A stretch of DNA of 11,729 nucleotides from Candidatus Cloacimonadota bacterium. Its GTDB lineage: Bacteria > Cloacimonadota > Cloacimonadia > Cloacimonadales > JAOZMQ01. A program made the position numbers and the translations under genes. Below, in pieces: positions 6,778 through 11,729 of the stretch. Location: assembly GCA_029934195.1 (NCBI GenBank), contig JAOZMQ010000055.1, positions 1 through 11,729 on the forward strand, in the 5' to 3' direction. A model generated the notes under the pieces. That model was not told where the DNA came from. It ran no database searches and worked only from the letters and a program-made list of their open reading frames with translations. Positions within the stretch are counted from its first letter, which is position 1; each line of letters starts with the position of its first letter.

Positions 6778-7556
6778 GATCAGATCAAGAATTAATTATA
6801 GACCACAACGGCGAGATACGGATGCGTGAGAAGCCAAAGGAGTATCACGTAGCAAACCGTAAAGCAGTAATCAACTCGCTGCTGGGGGAGCCTACGTTCA
6901 CGTGTCCGCTCACCAAGACTAGTAGTCTTGTGTATATCGCACCTCATGTATATGTCGTTAGTCAGATTTCTGTAATGGATCTTACAACTGAGTGGGCTAT
7001 CCGAGAGGATGGTGACCTTACGTATGAAACTCCAGTGTTTCAACCAACAGATACAACCACTCAGACGACTCGGTTGTATGTTCCACCACTACCTACTGTG
7101 TTCATAACTCGAATGGATAAGGACTACATGCATAGTACAAGTACTGTTTCTAACAGCGGTAATTCGTATCTCTATTCGTTGTCGTCGATAGCTGGTGCGG
7201 GAGGTAATTCTGCGATACGCCAGTTTCGTGTGTTACCACTTGCGAATATACGTAACAGTGGAAGTCTGTGTACTGGGATTACAGTACCATCCCAGAACTT
7301 GTTCCAGATTGCAGAAGCCCATCTTGCTAAATGGAACCAAAACAACTGGAACGGAGACTTGTGGAGTGAATTTGCTGAGAAACCGACTAACTGTGATAAA
7401 CTTGTTCGGTATAACTCAACTACTCATGACCAGATGACTCGTGAGGAGTTGGGGTTAACTCAGGACGAGCTTCTTGAGTTAATCCCTGCTGTAGCTCCTG
7501 ACTTACCAGATGAAGTACTTGATGCAGCGTGGGAGGTAGGGCATTATGTACTTTGA
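6774..7556 (+). CDS. E2/UBC-like protein, PRTRC protein B-like (Prok-E2 type)
   Basis: A 260-residue protein. The central segment RVLPLANIRNSGSLCTGITV (residues 152-171) aligns with the classical E2 active-site region ('HPNvy.sGtvCLsi'), placing Cys166 at the catalytic cysteine. It is preceded by a Pro-rich strand (VPPLPTVFI, 103-111), as before the E2 core, and followed by a Trp-containing helix (HLAKWNQNNW, 183-192). The same order occurs in PRTRC system protein B, a known prokaryotic E2-family relative. The classic E2 HPN histidine is absent. If active, it would accept the Ubl from the E1-like protein on Cys166 and pass it to a target. The first 100 residues and the acidic Leu-rich tail (about 226-260) are not typical E2 parts. 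AAGGAG lies upstream of ATG 6774 and the start overlaps the E1-like stop. Confidence 0.65.
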   Translation: MRSDQELIIDHNGEIRMREKPKEYHVANRKAVINSLLGEPTFTCPLTKTSSLVYIAPHVYVVSQISVMDLTTEWAIREDGDLTYETPVFQPTDTTTQTTRLYVPPLPTVFITRMDKDYMHSTSTVSNSGNSYLYSLSSIAGAGGNSAIRQFRVLPLANIRNSGSLCTGITVPSQNLFQIAEAHLAKWNQNNWNGDLWSEFAEKPTNCDKLVRYNSTTHDQMTREELGLTQDELLELIPAVAPDLPDEVLDAAWEVGHYVL

Positions 7557-7875
7557 GATGTATAATACTCTCCCGCTCAACTGTGCTTCCGACATACGAA
7601 CAGTCACCTCATTTGAGGTAGTAGGTTCTCATTCCATCCATCCATCAAAGAATATAGAGGATTGTTTGGGAGATGCTAAGGATCTTCCTAGTCTAACAGA
7701 CCTTATTGTTGCAGTCACAAAGGGTTCTCTATCTAGTCATCAACGCTGGCTCTCGTACAGCCAGGAGCAATGCTTAACAAGTACAACATTCCAGGAGCTT
7801 CTCACATACTGTCTTCTTGTGAGGCGGGAAGCACTTTCGAATATTCCCATAATAAAAGGTCGCCCTATATCATGA
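7546..7875 (+). CDS. Hypothetical small protein, 109 aa
   Basis: Not recognised. It has a beta-rich first half with a helical second half (QRWLSYSQEQ onward), four cysteines (13, 40, 76, 89), no signal peptide and no membrane segment. The frame is supported by position: its ATG overlaps the E2-like stop by 11 bp with GGGAGG just upstream, and its stop overlaps the GroES start by 4 bp, leaving no gap in a fully packed operon. It may be a cassette partner or a small phage regulator. No function can be given. Confidence 0.65.
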   Translation: MYFEMYNTLPLNCASDIRTVTSFEVVGSHSIHPSKNIEDCLGDAKDLPSLTDLIVAVTKGSLSSHQRWLSYSQEQCLTSTTFQELLTYCLLVRREALSNIPIIKGRPIS

Positions 7876-8159
7876 GTATTAAACCATTAACAGACAGAGT
7901 GCTAGTAAGACCGTTACCTGAGGAAAAGGAACTGGGAGGTATCTTTTTAGCTGCACAAGTAAAAAGCAAATATGCCGAGGTAGTCGCGGTAGGTCCTGGT
8001 CGTCGTCTAGCAAACGGTGATTTACTACCAATGCGTGTCGCGGTAGGTGATATTATCATGCTCCCAACTTATGGGGGTCTAGAGATAATTCGGGATGGAG
8101 TAGTATATCAGTTGCTCTATGAAGCCAACATTGAAGCTATTATTAAGGAGGAACTATGA
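7872..8159 (+). CDS. groES: Co-chaperonin GroES (phage-encoded)
   Basis: A 95-residue protein matching GroES along its full length. It starts MSIKPLTDRVLVRP, the typical first strand, then has a mobile loop with the GroEL-binding tripeptide in LGGIFL (residues 21-26; Ile-Phe-Leu where bacterial GroES has Ile-Val-Leu). EVVAVGPGRRLANGD (36-50) and VGDIIMLPTYGG (58-69) follow, with a C-terminal IEAIIKEEL. GroES forms a heptameric lid on GroEL and enables folding inside the cage. Phage versions (T4 gp31 is the known example) replace the host lid so that GroEL can fold phage proteins. No GroEL is encoded here, so it would act with host GroEL in the cytoplasm. I chose ATG 7872, since the longer upstream frame lacks the GroES pattern. 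It overlaps its neighbours by 4 bp on both sides. Confidence 0.93.
   Translation: MSIKPLTDRVLVRPLPEEKELGGIFLAAQVKSKYAEVVAVGPGRRLANGDLLPMRVAVGDIIMLPTYGGLEIIRDGVVYQLLYEANIEAIIKEEL
8145..8151 (+). promoter_or_regulatory. Strong Shine-Dalgarno before the 8156 gene
   Basis: AAGGAGG at 8145-8151, inside the end of groES, lies 4 bases before ATG 8156. It settles the start against a nearby out-of-frame ATG at 8160. Confidence 0.6.
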
Positions 8160-8758
8160 ATGAGGAAGAGGAAGCAGCAGAGGATAAATCCTTCACAATA
8201 ATGTTGTCCAACCGCCAAGCTAGAATCCTAAGGAACGCACTTAACTTCTACGGGAGAAGTTTTTTGGGGCAACTAGATACTCTACATCTTGGGCTTGATT
8301 ATCAAGAGTCCAGGGACGTAGAAATGACACTTAAGCGCCATTTGCTACCGCCTCGACTGCAGTTAGAGGGAGCTAGTTATGGAATCCGTAATAAAGAAGT
8401 GCCTAACGAGGCTAGAGAGGCTTTTGATATTCATGATGTCATACGTCACCAACTGTGGTTAGATCAGCCTGAAGACAAAAGACAGAAGTATACAGTAGAC
8501 TCAGACACACCTTATGCCCGTGGATATAGTGACACAGAGATACCTGTTATTATACGTCCTGAGAACCTTGTAAAGCTTCATGTGGCTAAGCGGTTCCTTA
8601 CATGGTTAAGACAGACCTTGTCCGATTGCGTTTGGAATATCTTCCCAAGAAAAGCAAAAAGTGAGGTAGAGGCTGAACTTTACCGGGATACTGATGACAT
8701 CTGCTATGCTGCAGCGGGCATCTTAAGTACCTTGGAGGTCGAGGAGGCTGTTGGATGA
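8156..8758 (+). CDS. Conserved-looking phage protein of unknown function, 200 aa
   Basis: No enzyme family recognised. The protein starts with an acidic stretch (NEEEEAAED) followed by a helical segment LSNRQARILRNALNFYGR (17-34) with LGQL after it. A second block, FDIHDVIRHQLW (90-101), comes next, and then TPY and IPVI segments (118-132). This arrangement ('...rqA.iLrnAl.fY.R...GQ' then 'fDihdVIRh.lw') is one I associate with uncharacterised proteins near replication genes in other phages, from memory only. The C-terminal helical part is charged and ends shortly after a YAAAGIL segment. There are no membrane helices. It sits between groES and the polymerase gene with 4-bp overlaps on each side, so it is probably co-translated with the polymerase. 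Confidence 0.7.
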   Translation: MNEEEEAAEDKSFTIMLSNRQARILRNALNFYGRSFLGQLDTLHLGLDYQESRDVEMTLKRHLLPPRLQLEGASYGIRNKEVPNEAREAFDIHDVIRHQLWLDQPEDKRQKYTVDSDTPYARGYSDTEIPVIIRPENLVKLHVAKRFLTWLRQTLSDCVWNIFPRKAKSEVEAELYRDTDDICYAAAGILSTLEVEEAVG

Positions 8759-10983
8759 CTGAGCCAAAAGAAGTTGAGCCTATAAAACTCAAACCAGCTC
8801 TACAGGAGGTGGCTGAAGCATTTAACATTACCCCAGAGCAGTTTGTTACTAAGACGCTCACTGAATGTCAGTCAATAACTGTAGACTTTACAAAGAAGCT
8901 CTCTCAGGTGTTGTGCAAAACAATGCCTGGTGGCATCTGGTCTTGGCCTGATGATATTCCAACAGGGTTGAGAGGGGTTGCAAGTATTGGACGTTGCCTT
9001 AGGCATCCACTTAGGAAGACTAAACTTCTAGTTATTTGCCCTCATGCGGCGGAGCAGGGTTATGAGGATCGGAGGTTACCTGTCTATGAGCTCCAGCCGA
9101 TCCTTGAACCCATACTGCTTCAGACAGGTATTAGGGGTGACGAGGTCTATTGTTGCTATGCTGTACCCTTCTATCCTCATCAAGGCAAAGTACTGTCTCC
9201 ATTCATCACGGCCTTTCAACCCATGTTGCATGCCGAAATTAAGCGCGTTAAGCCAGAGGCGATTCTAGTCCTAGGTTCTTATGCGCTTAAAGGACTGCTC
9301 GGAGCTAAAGGGCTTGTAGGTAACTTCCAGGGAAAGTCTCAGGAAACTTATAACGGTATCCCGGTACACTACACAGTAGATCCCTTTAAGCTTATAAGTA
9401 ACCCCAAGACAAAACTATCACTTGATATTGATCTAAATCGTATCATTCCGTTACTTGGGGGTGCTGTGATGCCATGGGACGCTCCTCAGGACTACAAAGA
9501 CTATAAGTTCGTAGAGACTGCAGAGGAGCTGGCTACGATCATGGGTGAGATACTGCTAAGCTATACTCGGAATGAGTACTTGGCGAAGAAGCCTCTGAGG
9601 ATCGCTGTTGATACTGAGTGGGGCAATTTGGACGGCAGAGAGGGTGTGAAGCATGACATCCTCCGATACATCCAGTTCTCTACTAAAGAGCACACAGCGG
9701 TCACTGTAGCACTTACAGACCCAGAACTAGTGCCTTATCCAGATCATGCAGAGAAAGTGAAGCTGTTAAAATCTCTATTTGAGATGGATGGCGTTGCTTT
9801 ATGTGGTCACAACTTCAAAGTTGACCTAATCCACCTGTTCGAGCTTGGTATTGACTGTAGGGCTAATTATGTCTTTGATACAATGACTGCTTATCATTTC
9901 TTAACTCCGCAAACAGAATCCATAGGGTTGACCTATTGCGCTCTTGAATACACGGACTTAGGGAACTATGAGAGCAGACTGACTGAGTATATCAAAGGCA
10001 CTAAAGGTCTTAAAGCCCATGTAGCTAAACATGCTTACTCAAGAATTCCAGATGAGATATTACTTGTGTACTCTTGTAAAGATGTGGACGCAGTAATGCA
10101 AATTTGGCCTAAGCTTGAGGCTAGTCTTGCAGAGAAGAAGATCGATGAGCGTTATGCTGGTTATGAGATTGAAGGCAATAAATGTTATACACAACTTGAT
10201 GCTTACCTAAACGTCGTAAAGAAGGCGGATCTGGGTATCTTTGAACCTGAGTATATAGGAATGCCTGTAGACCTAGAGCTCATGAAGAGCCTACAAAAAC
10301 TATATGCTGAGAAGAAGGACGGGCTCTTAAGTAAAGTAGCTGCAATGACCTGGGACGGCTTCAATCCGGATGATCAGTTACTTAAAGCATACTTGTTTAG
10401 CTCCAAATTCTGTACGAAAAAACTACCTGAGGGTATCAAGAGTCTTGGGTTAACACCGACTCTGACTACAGGTAAGTACCCCAAGGACTGGGTTGGTTTG
10501 GACGCAGAGGAGCTACTACATGAGAGCCCAGCAACAGGTGGTGACGCGTTGACACTGTTGTCTCAAGCATACCCAGAACACAAGGAGATGCTTGAGGCTA
10601 TTATTGACTTCAAGAACATTAACCAAGTTGTAAAGAACTTTCTGAGACCTCCTAGCGTTATAGAAAACGAAGATGGTACTGCAGAAGAGGTTTATGACTC
10701 CGGTCTGATAGGTTGCGTTGACGATGATCACTGTATCCGAGGGACTTACCTAGCTACAACAGAGACGGGGAGATTCAGAAGCTTAAAGCCTAATTTGAAT
10801 AACTTGCCAGGTGGAGCTGCTGAGCCTGGGATCCGGAGGCAATTTGGAAAACCTGGGTTGCTTGAGTACCCTAACTGGAAGGAGTGTGACAGTCGGAAGC
10901 TTGTAGCTGCTGGTGTGTTAGACGAAAGATATGATGTTATTAGAAGCTGTGTAAGAGCTCCTAAGGGTTACGTAATCGTTGGT
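8755..10983 (+). CDS. Family A DNA polymerase, exon 1 (UDG-like domain, 3'-5' exonuclease, start of polymerase domain)
   Basis: The first 743 residues of a phage replicative polymerase. Residues about 90-232 resemble the uracil-DNA glycosylase superfamily (LLVICPHAAEQGYED; ILVLGSYALKGLLG), a fusion also known in SPO1-type phage polymerases; its catalytic motifs look degenerate. A DEDDy proofreading domain follows: Asp286 and Glu288 in AVDTEWG, Asp357 in GHNFKVD, and Tyr439-x3-Asp443 in YSCKD. The polymerase domain opens with TETGRFRSLKPNLNNLP (about 669-685), the 'TGRlsS..PNlQNiP' motif of Pol I. The frame then reads GYVIVG and meets GAG TAA, which lies in the intron. GAGGAGG about 7 bases upstream supports ATG 8755, which overlaps the previous stop. 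Splicing to exon 2 keeps the frame. Confidence 0.9.
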
Positions 10984-11251
10984 GAGTAAAAGCGCCGTGC
11001 AGGGAGGCGACTCTCTGTATTATCATCCCGGAAAAAACGAGGATCCCCTGAAGAGGGCAACTCGAGCGGAAGTCCTTGGTTAAAACCTCTGACACGCGCA
11101 ACGACTAGGCTTTGAAACTACGCTACGTAGATACATAATAAGCCCAAGAGTCCGGGAGACCTCTCCGAGGTCAATAAATAGTCTAATCTTGCAAGAACTT
11201 CAAAAGAATTGCAAGAGGTGTAGATAAAGAGCTACACGAGAACACGAAAAG
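10984..11251 (+). ncRNA. Group I self-splicing intron in the DNA polymerase gene (no endonuclease ORF)
   Basis: A 268-nt insert splits the polymerase gene exactly between codons. Exon 1 ends in U (10983) and the intron ends in G (11251), as group I chemistry requires. P1: bases 10980-10984 pair with 10993-10997, including a U-G pair at the splice site. P2: CAGGGAG (11000-11006) and CTCTCTG (11011-11017) with a GCGA loop. P3: TCCCGG (11026-11031) with CCGGGA (11152-11157). P7: GACTA (11103-11107, inside the conserved-looking CAACGACTA) with TAGTC (11179-11183). P8: GACCT (11158-11162) with AGGTC (11168-11172). An extra stem between P7 5' and P3 3' (CTACG/CGTAG) fits subgroup IA. P9: CTTGCAA/TTGCAAG (11188-11215). 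A further hairpin, GTGTAG/CTACAC (11218-11237), lies near the 3' end. There is no room for a homing endonuclease, so mobility would need a partner elsewhere. Confidence 0.9.
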
Positions 11252-11729
11252 GCAGATTACGCCGCCGCCGAAATGGCTGCTATAGCATATGTTTCTGGTG
11301 ATGAAAACCTCATAAGCATTGCTGAAGATGACAGTAAAGACATCCACTGTGAGACCGCTAAAACTGCTTTTGGTATACAAATCCCAGAGGGGGAGACTAC
11401 CAAAAGCTACATTAAGGCTAACTTTAACAACCTTAGAACTTCTTCAAAAGTAGTGCTCTTCGGTCTTGCCTACGGGCGTGGGCCCAGAAGTCTTGCTAAG
11501 CAATTGAAGGTACAAGGTGTTGAAGATGCTGATACTAACTACGCTAAACGCGTAATTGAGAGTATTTTTAACGCCTATCCGAAACTACATGAGTATATGG
11601 AGCGTCAACGGGCTGCTGTGTATAACCCAGGTTATGCTGAGAACCCATTTGGAATGCGAAGATACTTCTTTGATAGCTCCAGCAAGAGTGTGATGTCTGC
11701 GCAAGAACGCGCAAGTGTTAATTTCCCTA
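11252..11729 (+). CDS. Family A DNA polymerase, exon 2 (motifs A and B; truncated by window end)
   Basis: An open frame of 159 codons continues the polymerase after the intron, in phase with exon 1. It starts with ADYAAAEMAAIAYVSGD: motif A, with catalytic Asp745 and the steric-gate Glu750 in spliced numbering. Motif B (O helix) is intact as RTSSKVVLFGLAYG (Arg805, Lys809, Phe813, Tyr817), matching RxxxKxxxFGxxYG of Pol I. The window ends at QERASVNFP, the segment just before the usual 'IQGtaAD' of Pol I. The second catalytic Asp (motif C, HDE) lies beyond the edge. In motif A the Ser-Gln-Ile of Pol I is Ala-Ala-Ala and the following Arg is lost, a divergent phage form. It has no start codon or ribosome site of its own near 11252, so expression depends on splicing. 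Confidence 0.92.

Noticed and set aside
10987..10989. In-frame TAA suggesting a truncated or pseudogene polymerase
   Set aside because: The frame resumes exactly at 11252 with motif A, and the insert has group I intron pairings and correct splice-site bases, so an intron explains it better.
11188..11237. Two adjacent hairpins that might suggest a tRNA-like or terminator element
   Set aside because: They fit P9-type stems of the group I intron, and there is no tRNA T-arm, acceptor or U tract.
11183..11380. Minus-strand frame across the intron end and exon 2
   Set aside because: It spans the intron-exon junction opposite strong polymerase coding and shows no family features.
1..11729. CRISPR array, insertion sequence or tRNA genes
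   Set aside because: No regular repeat-spacer pattern, transposase or cloverleaf was found; nearly all sequence is accounted for by coding regions.

Overview
The window looks like the early or replication region of a tailed double-stranded DNA phage (or a prophage-like element). All recognisable genes lie on the + strand. They are packed with almost no gaps, and most junctions are 4-bp ATGA overlaps with Shine-Dalgarno sequences in the preceding gene. Typical phage markers are a YopX-family protein, a RecA-fold replicative helicase next to a zinc-finger/Toprim primase, a co-chaperonin GroES without GroEL, and an SPO1-like family A DNA polymerase split by a group I intron. The host is a Shine-Dalgarno-using bacterium; I cannot name it from the sequence.

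Layout. 1-1415: the 3' end of a calcineurin-like phosphoesterase, a YopX-like protein and an unrecognised protein. 1309-3781: DnaB-like helicase and DnaG-like primase. 3785-7556: a ubiquitin-like cassette with a tandem beta-grasp protein (two ThiS/MoaD/Ub-like units, each ending His-Asp-Lys-Gly), an unrecognised Cys-rich/acidic protein, a JAB/JAMM metalloprotease-like protein, a short ThiF/E1-like protein and an E2/UBC-like protein resembling PRTRC protein B. 7546-8758: a small unknown protein, GroES and an unknown phage protein. 8755-11729: the DNA polymerase gene. Its first exon encodes a degenerate uracil-DNA-glycosylase-like domain, a DEDDy 3'-5' exonuclease and the start of the polymerase domain. 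A 268-nt group I intron (10984-11251) follows, then exon 2, which starts one codon before the catalytic Asp of motif A and runs off the window.

How the genes may work together. Helicase, primase and polymerase form the replication core. The cassette between them contains every core enzyme type needed to process (JAB), adenylate (E1) and transfer (E2) a ubiquitin-like protein. The tandem precursor with matching C-termini recalls polyubiquitin. This is the most notable system in the window. The family calls are sequence-motif inferences. Whether it modifies proteins, carries sulfur or counteracts host ubiquitin-like defences cannot be decided here. The only intergenic space of any size is 4241-4313, which holds a strong hairpin between the Ubl gene and the rest of the cassette. 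I saw no tRNA, CRISPR array or insertion sequence.
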